From the NCBI GenBank assembly GCA_037389465.1, contig JAZARR010000230.1, positions 1,488,001-1,552,000 on the forward strand: 64,000 bases of DNA, in the 5' to 3' direction. A program made the translations under genes and the position numbers. This DNA comes from Baylisascaris procyonis. Lineage: Eukaryota; Nematoda; Chromadorea; Rhabditida; Ascarididae. This document shows, piece after piece, positions 27,001 to 40,821 of this stretch (position 1 is its first letter; each line of letters starts with the position of its first letter). The notes under the pieces were generated by a model. It was not told where the DNA came from. It did not search any database and saw nothing but the letters and a program-made list of their open reading frames with translations.

Positions 27001-28380
27001 GTAAGAGGAGCGGTCATCTCAATTAGCGCTCCTAACGGACGTAGTAATTCGTACGTCTGAAAACAAAAATAATTCCGGCATTTATTGTATTTATGGCCAT
27101 AGTTTTATTGGTCAAATACAACACAAGAATATTTCACATCTTCTCTACATTTTATTCAGTCCACAAAGAACTAACTTAATGTGGATCGTACATTTTTTGC
27201 CGGTGATCAACCGCTTTTTTGCCAGTGGTCAATTGCTTTTTGCCGATGGTCAATCGCCATTTGTCATTCGGGCGATCTAACGCCGTACTATTGGGATGAT
27301 CATTTAAACATTATTCATATCAAAGAGTAATCAATTCTAAGGCACTGAAACATAATGTTTCGAAGTGTTCGCATCTACCCTCAGTAAGAAAATGTTTTCA
27401 ATGAGTCTCTTTAGCCATTTCAAAGAAAGCCCTTATTAGTTCCATTGAAAAATTTCTCCCGTCTATACGCTTGAGATGTGCCATCAAGAACTTTTCTAAA
27501 TATCGTATTTAATTAAATATGTACTCTTCGTTAACGCAGAAGGCAAAAGTTTTGTTACTCTAATAAAGTAAATACTGATTAGGCTAGGTATAGGTGAGAT
27601 GAGAAAGAAGTATGAGAGGAAAATAAATAAAGGGAACTTATAAATTAGTGATGTTTCAGCATTACAGAGTTAATGACAGATGGCTTAACGCAACTCATTA
27701 ACGCTTTAGATATAATTAAAGCAAACTTATAAATAAAACTTAACGGGTAAGGCTATCAGCATTACCATGTAAAATAATTGAATATAAGTATCAATGATAT
27801 TAGGTAAAACACTTACAGCATCAACAATCTGCATTATTTGGTTATCACTGAAACCATCGAGCATCTGATCGATAATCAAACGGTGCAGCATCCGATCGAT
27901 CAGTACAGCTAATTCACGACTCTGGAATGTATTATTGTCAGCCGTTTGTCGATAACTTTCCTCACAGATTTCCTCTTTTTCCCACTTAATGGTCCCTCTT
28001 ATAAAGTGGAAGAACCCACCTAATGCAGAAGGAAAATGGAAAGCCTAATGAAAGGGAAAACACGCCGATAAAACGCTTGGAAAAGCTTCATACTTCATGC
28101 TTCATCCACGAGCCCACATCCTATAGCCGATAGCCATATGTAGCTGTGAAATGAAATTCCATTTTCGTTGCCATGAAATAAACAATATGAGCTTGAGCTC
28201 GACAAAGCTACATAAAGCAAGCATTTCGACTACTTGGATCCTATCTTAAATGGTCAAGTTTTAAACGGTCAAATAAATGGAGTCAAATCGGAGCAATTAA
28301 CCTTACCGCATATTTAACAGTATCGCGCTGAAATGACTTACCAGTTTTGGGTTTGTCGTAAGTGATTGGATGTCCATCAT
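24038..28380 (-). CDS. PP1-like serine/threonine phosphatase (PPP family), 8 exons, 356 aa
   Basis: Exons in transcript order: 28380-28342, 27921-27817, 27056-26874, 26463-26278, 26035-25958, 25491-25390, 24955-24857, 24316-24038. Every junction is phase 0 and GT-AG. The PPP metal-binding motifs appear in order: GDVHGQ (residues 70-75), GDYVDR (98-103), RGNHE (129-133), LCMHGG (178-182), RAHEVV (258-263) and FSAPNYCG (279-286). This is a two-metal phosphoprotein phosphatase, closest in style to PP1; nematodes carry many PP1-like paralogues, several of them germline-biased. The canonical Gly after GDYVDR is Cys here (DRCKKGLE). The C-terminal tail of about 60 residues is charged and Lys-rich ([15 protein letters not shown]), unlike the short PP1 tail. 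The start is the first ATG of an in-frame pair (MMDIQS). Alternatives: a divergent GLC7/GSP paralogue rather than the PP1 orthologue. Confidence 0.93.
27193..27258. repeat. 22-bp minisatellite, three units, in a phosphatase intron
   Basis: Three adjacent units of the form TTTTTTGCCGGTGATCAACC differ at a few sites. They lie in the 27057-27816 intron of the PP1-like gene. Confidence 0.8.
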
Positions 28381-30531
28381 GCGCGTGCCGTTGATCAGAA
28401 TATTCTCACCTAGATCAATCAGTTGTTGAAGTCAGTAGTCGAACGGTCCAAAAAAACCGACCACTCAGTAGGCAGAAAAAAATTAACAATGAGTACCACC
28501 ACATGGTTACTTCTTTAAAAATAAGAACTTTTTTGAAGTAAATAGAATATTCAATCATTAATAATTTCTGTTTAAGAATAATATTAAATATGTAAAAATT
28601 TATGAAAGAGATAGCCATAAAGCATTAATGAGCGTTGATTAGATTACTTGAAGGTAATTGGAATACTGCTAAATAGTTTTAGAGATATCTTTTTTTTAAA
28701 TTTAAAAAATTTTTTTTTTCAGAGCGAATATTATTGAGCTGTCGATGAAAGAAGAAGTAAAACTTAAGATTCATGCTTGATTTGGAAGCCTCTTTTAAGG
28801 AATAAAACCCTTTCGCGAACAGATTAAATTTTTCAGATGGTTTTCGAAGTTAATGGCTTCACTAAATGAAACATTTTACTTAATTCTCATTAATTATTGA
28901 GATTAATATCATAGATAATGGGAGATTTGCATATCAGAGATCGACTCTATGCATTTTTATTGACTTAATTAAAGCATAATTATTTACTATTTAAAAATTA
29001 TTCAAAAATGATTTAAGTATTCAGTAATCAGTAATATTGCGAACTTTGTTAGGTGATTAGCATTTATAATAGTAAGTAATATTTATGCATGAAAATATAT
29101 CATATTTATATCATTTAACAAATTTTTATATTTGCAATTTTATTCTATTTGTGCGTAATTTGCATATTAAAAATTTCCCAAACTTATTTTCAAATAATTT
29201 GGATTCAAAACGAGTTCTCATCGTTTATTGCCATCAATAAGCAATAGAGATGACGTGAAGTTTTCTACTGATCAATTATCAATCACCAATAGGTACATTA
29301 TAAATGATCTAGGTAGAGTGGATGCTCTTGTTTGTGGGCGTATCAGTTGTGTGTTTCTTAGGTGAGCGTACACTTTTCAAACTTCACTTACGTAACTTTA
29401 GTGAGGTTTAACTCTTGATGTAGACTTATACTTTTATTGTACTTTTAGCTAACGATTGATCTAGCTTATTACTTTCAACGTCAATATAAAGTACATTGTA
29501 GGTAAAGTTTTCTCGTGATTACTAATTTCGCTTTTCGTTTCTTATTTAATAACATTGCTCTTAAAGAGTTTTCAGTTGGTGCTTATTATTGAGATTATGC
29601 GGATGAAATAATGAGTGAAATTCTTTGATGCTATTTTATTTACAATTCTTCTCAAGTCATTTTTATAATGTCGAATAGTCTCATATAAAATGCAATGAAA
29701 TGTTTATTTTTAGGGTTTTTTTTGTGGCTTAAATCTTCTTATTAGATGATAAAAATTGTTACTCTATTATGTACTCGCGACTATTGGTTAAGAAGCTTTC
29801 TTCAGAAAAAAAGTGTCGCGTCTATGGTATAACGATATATACAAATAGTGGATTGAATAAATATTGTGAATGTCATTATAAGTAGATGAATGATGAACGA
29901 AAGTGTATCTAATATCTCAGAAAGATAGCTAGATGAGACGCACACCTGGTGACCTGGGTAATTGTGTTACCTTAAGGATTAAGAAATGATCGATGCGGAA
30001 TGTTTTGAACGAGTAGATGAGTGAAAACTTTAGCTGATAAGCGGATATTCGAAGTTGCAATAAGGAGTTATTAATTTTGGCGTTAAATCGATAGTGATAT
30101 TGAAAACTTTTATTTCATATTAATCTTCGGTATGAGTGAAGACGGGGAAGGGGCGGGGCGAGGGCGGAGGGGGAAGGGGAAAATTTGTGTTTTTGCCATT
30201 TCTCTCTCTCATTTTCCCTCTTCCCTTAGTCAATTTTATTTCCAAACTTTCGTACATTTTAGTCAATCCATTATTTCTTATATCTGTTTATCGTTTGCTA
30301 TTTCCATCGGTATCTAGAAATGCCTAAGAAGAAATACAGACTAGCATCAAATAAGCTGTAATGCAATCAACAAAGATGATTACAGGTGTGTCACGTCAAT
30401 TGGGGCATCAAATTTGCTTCACAATTATTCGCCATTGTTGTTATGGAATTTCTCGATAAGAATGTTGCAATTACTGCTGTAGTCGGTTGGTTGTTGTCTT
30501 CTTCCTCGAATTCCTAGAATTTCTAGAAATT

Positions 30532-30534
<3 letters not shown>

Positions 30535-30585
<51 letters not shown>
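30535..30585. repeat. (AT)n microsatellite
   Basis: About 50 bp of AT dinucleotides; it lies between the phosphatase and TTD14-like genes. Confidence 0.95.
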
Positions 30586-30586
<1 letters not shown>

Positions 30587-31849
30587 TTATATATTTATCA
30601 GAAGGTTTAACACTACCTTTACGTTTAATGCCTCAAAAGTTGGTGCCATTTAGAAATCCGGACTCCTCATTAATTGGCTTTGAGATTATAAAAGAGAAAT
30701 AAGCAGAAAGATGGAGAGGAAGAAGAGACTCAATTCAATTGATATTTACTTCGTTCGTCGTGTTTAAATTCTCATTAATATGCCGAAAATAATTCCGACT
30801 AAAGGATATTACTTCCGGGAAGCTGCTCAATGCGCTAGTTGTTTTACTAATAGATTAAAATTTAAGTAAGCTTACTAAATGATTTAAAAAGTTACTCAAA
30901 AAAATGATTTCAATATTTTCATGTGCCAAAAGTTGTAATTTCTCTAAAATTTTGATGAAATGAAAGAAATTTTATAAAATTTCCATAAAATTAAGATAAA
31001 ACTTAAGGGGATATTTGAGAAATTGCAAAAAATCGCTTTATAATAAGTAAGACTTTAAAGTAAATGTATCAGCGAATAAAGATGCATCTATATTTTCACT
31101 AAATACACAAAAAAAAAACAACTTTTTTTACTCAAATTAGACATGAGGAGCACTTGTGCATCGAGCAGTTGTACAAATCAATCCATTCGTCAACATTATT
31201 CGCGGGAAGTCATTATGTCTCTTCTCACTAATCCTATCCCTCTTGTTGTATCATTTCCCTCCGTTCCGTCCATTCTTCCTTTTTCTTCGTTATGCACCGT
31301 TAAGCCAACAAAGAGTAGAGCTAGTGCATTTTATTTAGCACTATTCATTGTCATTTTTTATGAGTCATAAACAAATATGTTTCAAATAAGATATAAAAAG
31401 TTAACAATTTTTATATTAATAGTTGCTTTTTAAACATAGAGTTTCGTCAAATTCCTCGTTGATGTTATATTCGTTAACGATCTAGGCATAAATCGATAAA
31501 GCTAATTGGGCAAGCTATAGTGCTTTGCGATCCGTAGAGAAGCACTGTCAGTGAAAGCGTGCGCAAACATCGATTCGATTGCACTTCTAGCCGCTGACGT
31601 TGCTCAAACACGAGAAGCGCTTTTATATAGACACAGCTCTCCTCACATATCATTTCCATGTTTTATTCCTATGCTTCTCTAATTTATTTAATTATAATTT
31701 TTAATTTAGTCACAATATTATTTTGTATTGTATTGTTAGTAAGAGTAGAGCTTTTTAACAACAACACTAATAACAATAATATAATTTGAGTTTATTTTAC
31801 GGTATTGCTTATATATTTATAAAAAGCAACAAAAGGAAGCTCATGGTGC

Positions 31850-31932
31850 ATGGACTAATGAGGTTCGAACCGCGAATTCTCGATTTCCGAATAGCGCACT
31901 CATGCATGCATTGCGCCACCGTCGATACGTTA
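31850..31932 (-). repeat. tRNA-like relic
   Basis: Minus-strand sequence has an A-box-like TGGCGCAATGCATGCATGAG and a B-box GGTTCGAACC at tRNA-like distance. The T-stem and acceptor stem do not pair and the anticodon loop lacks the normal T33, so this is a pseudogene or a short SINE head. It differs in sequence from the repeat pairs near 50 and 56 kb. Confidence 0.45.
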
Positions 31933-34900
31933 CTCGGAAATTGAACTCACATTTAACCGCATTTATTTTATAGAAACTTTTTCAGCCAGTAAAAGAATAG
32001 ACAGTGAAGTAATTGAAAACCAAGTTGTTCTAATTTATTTATGTTAAACGCTATTTTCACCTAAATAACGCTTATACAAGGAATATTTGGCATTGATGCT
32101 TATACAGCGGAAGAACATTTTGTTTAAATTTTGCAGTAGCTACCGTACACCTTTTATGATGAAGCCCATAATAGAAGCGGAGTCTACTGTACAGTCCTAA
32201 GACAGATCTAAGAACGGATGACCGGCATGATATAGTTAAAAGACCATATCGTTAAATTGAGATGCTATGAGGTTGGCAAATGGTTTTAAGTGAAGCGAAC
32301 GTTTTGGCAACGTCCTAACTCAAATTTTAACTGTAATTTTTTTACCAATTAATCACTTTTATTTGTTCATATCTCTTCGAATTTCAACAGTTTAAATCCA
32401 CAATAAAATGTAGTTGCCGATAAAAGAACTATTATTCTTCCAGATTCGAACTCACCAATCTCATAAGAAAAGATTAACAAACTATAATATATGAGCTGTT
32501 GAATTTCCAGGTGATATATTTATTTTAAGTTTAATAGAACATTTATTGAATGATTCGATATTTCAGGTTAATTAAATAATAAGCATTGGTGGGCATATAC
32601 ATACTATGAGTACAGATGTATTTTTATTAGGAAGTGAGAAAAAAGTTTGTTTATATGAAGGCGAATCTGGCAGCAAATATCGTTGGGATCTTTTTTTTTC
32701 ATTCAATAGCCGGAGACATTTCATCATAAGACTTTTTATTTCTTTTATGTGTCACTTTTTTTCTTCATTCATATAACTAAACATTTTGATATTTTTCTCC
32801 CCCTCACATTTTTTCTATAATAATTTCTCAACTAAATTAGCTAGCCACTTATAATTTAATTGATCGTTTTTTTTCTAAATATCTTATTGCAATATACGGC
32901 AGAAATAGTTCGTCACTGAAATGCACGTTCACCAATGTCTTTGATGAATCACAAAATTTCCTTGAAACGTATCAAATTTGCCGTTCATTTTTCGGTCAAA
33001 TGTTCACAGCTTATAAAATACTCATCAACAACAAAAGTACACGCCATACCATTCATCTTTGATGCATTTGAAGAAGAAAAAATTAAATTAAACTCATTAA
33101 TATATTTTTTCTAATGATTTAAAAAAAATTTTTTTTCAAATCTTTTCAAATTTTTTATCAACTTTCTTTGAATGCTAAATTCGGCTTGAAAATATTTTTC
33201 GAAAAATTGAAATTTTTAGGGCAATGAAAATAAATTATTTTCGGGGATAGGGATTTTTTTTGAAATTGCTATTGTTTGACAATGATTATAAATTAAATTC
33301 TCTCATAATTTCAATACAATGCTCTTCTACATAAAATAAACGGTTTAGCGTTGATGTAAGAATTTTTTTTTTTTTGGAAAAAATCAACCGATATATTTTC
33401 ATCTTTGCTTACACCAAATTTTTTTCGATTTTCTTTAATAGATGCCCACTGATAATTTCCGATTTTTTAGGTGGCTAATGTAGGAAAGTGAGGACGCCTC
33501 CTCTAACCATACGTTATTTTATATCTCGATAATCTTATTGCATCATTAGTTGGTGTTAGCGGCATTTATAGTGATTTTTTCTCAATATTTTATTTCAACA
33601 ATTCGCCAATTTTTAATCGTTATATTGATTGCTCATAAAAGATCAAAATTCAAAAGTTATGAGACACGAGGACAATTAATTGCTCTAACACATTAAAGTA
33701 TCGATTATCCGATATGACATTATAAGAGGCGTTCAAACTTTTCAAAAACGGCAAATGAATTTATTTTCAAAAAAAAAACGGCATTGCATTTCTCTTATCA
33801 ACGCGTTAATGCATTGCAATTTCGCATTCATTTCCTAAGTTGCATATACGTAGCAACTACTTTTTTTTTGCAATTCTATTGCAATTTTTTCCAATATTAA
33901 TAATCTTTTATAATTGTATTTCCTCAGTTCTTCTACTCTAATATATAGTGAATAGCTGATTCGTATAAAATATTGCAAAATAAATGCAAAAATGCAATAT
34001 TTTAGCAAAGAATAAATAAAAATCGAGATGAATGTTTTTTAATGTTTTAAAAATATAATTTTTTTTTTCAAAATGCAATTTGATATTTCAAATGCAAAAT
34101 GCAAAATTTTAAATGAAATATCAATTCGAAATTTCTCGAATAAAGTAAGTCAGTGAGTCACATTTTCATTCACTGAAATAAAATCTTTATTGAGTTAACA
34201 ATTGGGTAAGCAATGAATAAATTTGTTGCAAACATGTTCAATTAGATAAGTTTAGTTGCCTTTTTCTTGCTTACCTTTACTCGGCATGAACTCATTAATT
34301 AGCATATCATGCATGCGTTTAATTTTGAAATTTAGCTCATTGCTCAATATATATGCAGCTAGATGTCTAATAATTTCTGACAAACGCTGAAACTTTTATG
34401 TGCAATATAGGGCATCACTTTTCAGAATATATGAAAATTCGATGATAAAAAAAAGATTATAATTTTTATTCGGCGCTCAATTTGGAATATCAAAAAATTT
34501 CGAGTACTAGAACGCCTAATTGATTTTTGATGTATTTCAACGTGATTACAAGTTTACAGTTGACGTCAACGCTCTAAAAAGTGTAATTTTACACGTCATT
34601 ATTTTGTTGATTAATTTGAGACACCCAGCTGACTATTAAGTTGTAAAAATTTTGTCACCATCGTCATACTGCGTTTTTTTGGCACTAAAACTCTGCTAAT
34701 CACCTCTTCTTATTCATTCGTATCTAATGTGCTTATTGCAATTTGCTCTTTTTTCTTCGTAGAAATACATCTAGTATTCTCGTTATAAAGCCGGAAAATA
34801 TTTTCATTTCATTAATGCTAGCCCAAAATAAAAAAGTCTAATTTTACCTCGTACAATAAACATCTAAAGAGGCGTACCGGAAATATTGGCACGATATGCG

Positions 34901-35709
34901 CTTTTTTGCATTTCGTTCATCTCAACAATTGCTTTCACAACTATCAGCAAGAAATCATTTGTATTAAACAATGTCAACGTGAAATGTGATATAGGAGATT
35001 AATGAAATTTCGCAACCTCTTAGTTACGGTGGAGAGTTAGGACTATCCGGGCAAACAAACAAACGTATGGATCTACAAAAAGAGCATTAAATTCCAAATG
35101 CGTCCTACAAAAATCAGTCTTAGATAAAACAATCCTATAGAGAATCTTTCAGTGCTCCTTAACAATAAATCTACTCAGCTTACGAGCGTTATGAGGGTAA
35201 TTAAAAGTCCTTCTTAATAAGGTCTTTAAACTATTCATAAACTGGATCAACTAGTTTACATTCATATCACCATTTTTAAACCCCTTTCATAGCATATTTG
35301 AAAATATTTCATCACCGCCTAACGCATTGGCCGTTGAAATGTTGTTGATTTCAAATATAGCTTGAAAAAAAGGCGGATTTCGACAATAATGTTTTATAGT
35401 TCTTCGTAAAACCTTTCTTGAGATTTGTAAGCCTAAGTATAAAACTTTAAAGTTACGAGCAAGATTTTAGTAAGTAAATAAATTTGGATCTTATTGCAAT
35501 TTTTCACCGCCAAATTAGTAAAGAAGGGTTTGACGGAATGAAAAGAATATTTTAGAAAATTGAGATGAAATCGTTCAGATTTTGGTAAATCATCGACGTG
35601 TTCATTGTTGACGTCTCTCAGTCCACATCACGCTCAATTTGTGTGCTCAACAGCTGATATCCTTGCCAATACACCAGCTTCAGCACTAAATAATAACGGA
35701 CGATTTCGT

Positions 35710-38700
35710 ATGGCCGATCCAAATCCGAGTGCACCAAAACGGAGAATCTATAAAGTAGTGCTAACTGGTGGACCATGTGGTGGAAAAACCACAGGACAGG
35801 TAACGATAAATTTACTGTTTCTCTTTCAATGATGGAGGAATGAAAAGGAATCATTTTGAGGTATATTATACTTAAAAATCTATAAGACGAATGCTAATTT
35901 AAATATTATGTTGGCTATAGCGAATGAATTCTCGCCGGTACCACTCATTATATTATGTCGCCCAAAAAAAATGTGTTATTATAGTACATTTCATTTTTAT
36001 TAAAGCGTCGACTTTATGTGCATATAATAAAAATATTTGCAAAATTTTCTTTAGTATAGCACACTTTTCGTTAGGTTTAACACGCTGTTGGCGCGGTTAG
36101 CAGCTTATTTTCTTTTAACTTCTATGTGGCATACTCATTGGATGATATACTATTTCACTGACAAAAATGGTATACTATTTAATTATTAGTTGGTTTATTA
36201 TTTAATTATTAGTACTGTTATCATTTTTTAGCATTTATGTGATTACTGATTAGTTGATTATCATTTTTTATTAGTACATCGGAAATATTGATGTTCAATG
36301 ACGTCATTTTAATTAAAATTTTCTATACTAGGACCGATTGCGAACATTCTTCGAAGGTCTTGGATGGAAAGTCTATACGGTTCCGGAAGCGGCAACAATA
36401 TTACTCGGCGGTGGTGTGAAATTCGCTGAATTAACTCGTGAACAAACATACGCTTTCCAAAAGGATCTACTACTTACAATGCTACGAATTGAATCGGTAC
36501 CTCATTATGATTGAGGATTTATAACTTCTGAGGTATTGGCCATATAATGTTCATTTTTGCTATCATTTATTAGCGACTATTCGGGTAGTTTTATAGTCAT
36601 AAAATCTTCATCTTTAGATTATTTAATTTGAAAACATTTTGGCTCCTTGATAAGAGGATATCATATTTCAACAGGATATTCTATTGAAAATACTCATTGA
36701 GTAATTTTCCTTTTTTTTATTCTCCATATGCGTAAAAAGATTCCAACAATTTTGCTTCGATTATTTCTCTTTTTTTTTAATTATTCACTAATAGAAGCTA
36801 AAGATGCCGGAAATAGTCTAGACGAGTGAAAGTGAAAGGATATAGGATATAGATGTATGGCTATGTGTCAAAAAAAAAAGATATGTTAGAGGCCGGTTAA
36901 AAGAAACGAAGGGAAATCAAATCAGTCGTTGTTGTTGCCGTTCTTGTTTCTTCATTCATCATATGCAAAAAGCATTAACTATTAGATTTCATCGATCATA
37001 CATAGTAAATATTATTTCTCATCATTGTCTCCTTCTCTTCAATACTTCCCGTATTGTGCAAACTTTTATTGATAGAAATTTGTTTCCTCTAATTTGTAAT
37101 TCACTCTTACAAATTAGAAAAAATCGATTTCGATTTTTTTTAAATTTAATCAATTTCAAATAGGCAATAATCGTATTTCGAGAGTTGCATTTTAAAGATT
37201 AACAAATGCAAGAGTGTTGCATTGCAATAAATTGCAAAAAAAATTGAATATTGCAATTGCATTTGAGGTTTTCTTCAACCAAGCAAGTTTATCGGCCGCT
37301 GAACATGTGTTAGTGATTTGTGATCGTGGCGCTATGGATCCATCGGCATATATTGACAATGAACAATGGCAAAAATGCCTTGAGGAGCTCTCATTAGAAC
37401 AATTCAATCTACGAGAAGCGAGATACGATCAGGTCTATATTTCTCTATCTTAATTTACTAGTGCATAATTTTTTTTGAATTAAACTTATCGATTAACGTA
37501 TCATTTTTGACAATTAATTTAAACGTATTTAATGTATAATGTTTATTTTTTTCTTTTTTAATATAATTTTAATGCTTTAGTTTTTTTATATACATATTTA
37601 ATGTTTATTTTATTAATATTGACTCATATCTAGCAGTAATTTAAGTCGTTGGCCACCAAAAAAAAAAAACAATGATAATAGAAACATTTAATTCATCGTC
37701 CAATAAAAATTGTTTATGAAAATCGAATAATTCCCTAATTTCGTTTGTTTTGATTACATCATTTATTGTTTTATTAGATATTATCTATGATAAGAGATAT
37801 GAGTATTTAATTCTCTTTTAATGTTTCAACACAAATACGCAAAGGCATATGAATAGAAATTAATAGAATAGAGCCACTGGGAAAAATTTAGAATTTTCAT
37901 TTAAAAAAAATAAATAAACTCATAAATCGAATCACATTTGTTTGAGGAAACGATGGAATGGAGAAATGAATGAGAGGAGTCCTAATGTTTTCGTTGGAAA
38001 CCATAGCAAAGGACAATCATTTATTTGGAGCTCTCATTAATTTAGAGTTCTTGCTTTCTTTGAAATTATTTGCTTTCATTTAATAAAAAAAATAATGCAA
38101 TGAAAAAGTTTTTATTTGAAAGTTTTTTTACCGTTTAAAAAGCTATTGAAATCAAATGCACTGAATGTGTCAATATTAAAAACTGACTCAATTAAGTTGA
38201 TTTAATTCCACCTATTAGCTTTAATTTGCGTACTTACCTGAAAATAAATGGGCAGGAATACCTCTTCCAAGATTTGATACCCAATATCGTTTTCTATTTT
38301 GAAATTATGAAGGCCGTATAGGTGGTGCATATGACTACTGCGGCTGATGGTGCCGTTGGATACTATACATTGGCGAATAACTCGACACGTAAAGAAGGAA
38401 TCGAAGAGGCATTGGAACAGGATCGATTAACTCGAAATGTATGTATCATTCATATGTGCATGTTTTATCTCTCATATAAAATTGAAGCAACAAAAACGAA
38501 AAAAAAAGGAAGATGCGTCTTAATATAATTGCATAGAACAAATAAATTTCCATATCAAATCCCCAAATCGAACGCTGTTTAATTTACCAACAACAAAAAA
38601 AAATCGTTGATCAAGAGATATTCTACAAAATATGAGTACTGAAATCACCCAAAGAATATGCTATAGTTCTCAAACGTTTATATAATTAAGTATAATGATA

Positions 38701-40821
38701 GCCAAATTCGGCTCATATCTTTCGTGAATTATACATAAAATTATAAAAAAAACGCTAAATCTACTATTATTTTCGTTCAATATTATAAAAGCACACCACT
38801 AAATAGTATAAAATGTGGATAGCTTATAAAATAACACTGATCAGTAATAATAATTTACAATTCACATAGGCATGGCTTGGTCATCCTTATGTTGACGTTA
38901 TCGATAATATTGGATGCAAATCATTCGAAGATAAAATATTACGTCTAATTGCTGCGGTATGTAATCGTATCGGTTTATCCACACAGGATCGACTCGCTTT
39001 CAATAGCAGGTTTGCATAGCTGCTTCGTTCATCTCTCATATATCTTTTCATAATTAATTTCCCATATCACATATTTCCTATCTATTTTTACCATTCGACC
39101 ATATCTGCTCTTATCATTCATAGACAAACAATAGAAGTCGTTGTCGATTCATTAAATCGTTATGCATATTGATTATAAATTTTGACCTATAACGTGACAG
39201 ATCAACGCTTATTTTCATGGCGATGTATGCCCGTCATTACGATGTATGGCCCTAAATGGCCTCATTACTTTTTAAGTTATATTTGGCAAACAGTGATTAT
39301 ATCACTGTCGTAATTAATTAAGGTCTTTCAGTAAGAAAAAAAAAGCATCAACAATCTCTTATAGTTTCAAAAATTTTCTCTTTCGATTAATAATCGAGCA
39401 ATTTAAAACGGATGTAATTGAATAAATTTCAATTGGATTTTCTTTGAAATTGGCATAAATTTCATGGTTTTAGGAAACGGAAATGGCTAGTTATTGCAAT
39501 CGACGAATCTCGTATGCCACGTTCTGAGGTGTTCGTTGTACGTCACCATTACCTATGCACAGAGGATGCAAAAGTACAGGTTAGTCGCGCGGAAGTTTAA
39601 CTACTCTCATTGAAGAAGCAAATGGTTATGGGCTTACAATAAAATTCCGCAATTTCGTCTAAACGTACTGATTATACTCACTGTTTAACCACTATTTCAT
39701 CAATGAAGATGTCGTGGAATGGATTGTTAGTGATGGAGGAGGGAATAGCGATGAAAAAAAAGAAATGTTCATTCCACTTCGTAAATTGCGTTGAATTCAT
39801 AAAAACTTCCTATTGAAGAAGCTCATTTCTGCAATAATACAGTTACAGTACTAAAAGATTTTGAGCATCTTGGGCCTTTAATTGAATGTACTTGGAATTG
39901 TAGCTTTATGCTGATTTAAAGCCGCTAAACTTTAAATACTAAGTTAGAGTGACATTAAAATAAAAGTTATATTTTTCTACTCTTCCTCTATCTTGGTGAT
40001 GATTATTGTTGGTTTTTTTTTTTGAAGATATTCACTGCAGATTATGGCTAATGAAAAATTTTCGACTAGTATTTATGTTGCTATCCGTAAATTATAAACG
40101 GGCGAAATAAACCGATTTATATCTCCAGTGCAAAATACACCTGAATTTACCTTTAATTAAGCTCAAAGTGAACACAATTTTTAATGGTAGGTTCGTTTGC
40201 GTTCACGGAGTCAAAATGGACATACAACATATACGATTACAACGCGTAATTTTGTCACACCTGAACCAGTGGAGACACGAATGCAATTGACAGCAAGAGA
40301 ATATATCAACTACAAATCGATGGAAGATCGATCACGCGCACCAATCAACAAGGAGCGACGTTGTTTCATGTTCCAAAGACAGGTATTTATGCATATTTGT
40401 TTCATTTTTATGCATGACTATAATCCCTCTTATTATCACATATTTTCTATACTTTTATCTATCGTCTATAAAAAGAAATAATTTTTTAGAAGTATATTAG
40501 AAAGATTCTATTGCATTACAATGTGATGTTCAACTCAAATGTTTTCAAAAAGCTTAAAGAAATATAATTGAGTTATACGAAATGAAATGGAATTTTAAAA
40601 ATCTAATAGCAAATGCATTTTAGTATTTCCATATCGATATCTATAAATCGCCATTACCGCCATCATGTAAAGGAAAACCGTTAATGATTCTGGAGACGTA
40701 TACAACTGCTCCGATTGGTAGCGTTGAACCAGCGTTGCCTAATTTCATGACAATTGAACGTGAAATAACTGGCGATCCTGCATATAGTATGTATAATATT
40801 GCTAAAATCGATCGACAATAG
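35710..40821 (+). CDS. TTD14-like P-loop NTPase / CYTH-like protein, 8 exons, about 390 aa
   Basis: Exons: 35710-35799, 36332-36496, 37268-37432, 38322-38438, 38870-39009, 39474-39579, 40191-40382, 40624-40821. All introns are GT-AG, and all junctions are phase 0 except the one after exon 5 (phase 2). The N-terminal P-loop [11 protein letters not shown] lies at residues 20-30, followed by [28 protein letters not shown] (about residue 103) and the C-terminal signature [11 protein letters not shown]. This order matches the TRPL translocation defect 14 family, which has a P-loop ATPase/GTPase domain followed by a CYTH-like domain. The fly protein binds GTP and phosphoinositides and controls trafficking of the TRPL channel. 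The first ATG after a good acceptor-like CAG, followed by [12 protein letters not shown], was chosen as start; the frame is open further upstream to about 35605 but has no ATG there. Length is close to the family norm. A role in membrane-protein trafficking is inferred from the family. Confidence 0.93.

Larger units (their letters stand above)
28381..35709. other. Region between the divergent phosphatase and TTD14-like genes
   Basis: Contains the presumed promoters of both genes, one AT array and one tRNA-like relic. A TATA-like TATATAAAAGCGC on the minus strand near 31.63 kb precedes no recognisable gene. TGACGTCA occurs at 34561-34568, about 1.1 kb upstream of the TTD14-like start. Confidence 0.45.
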
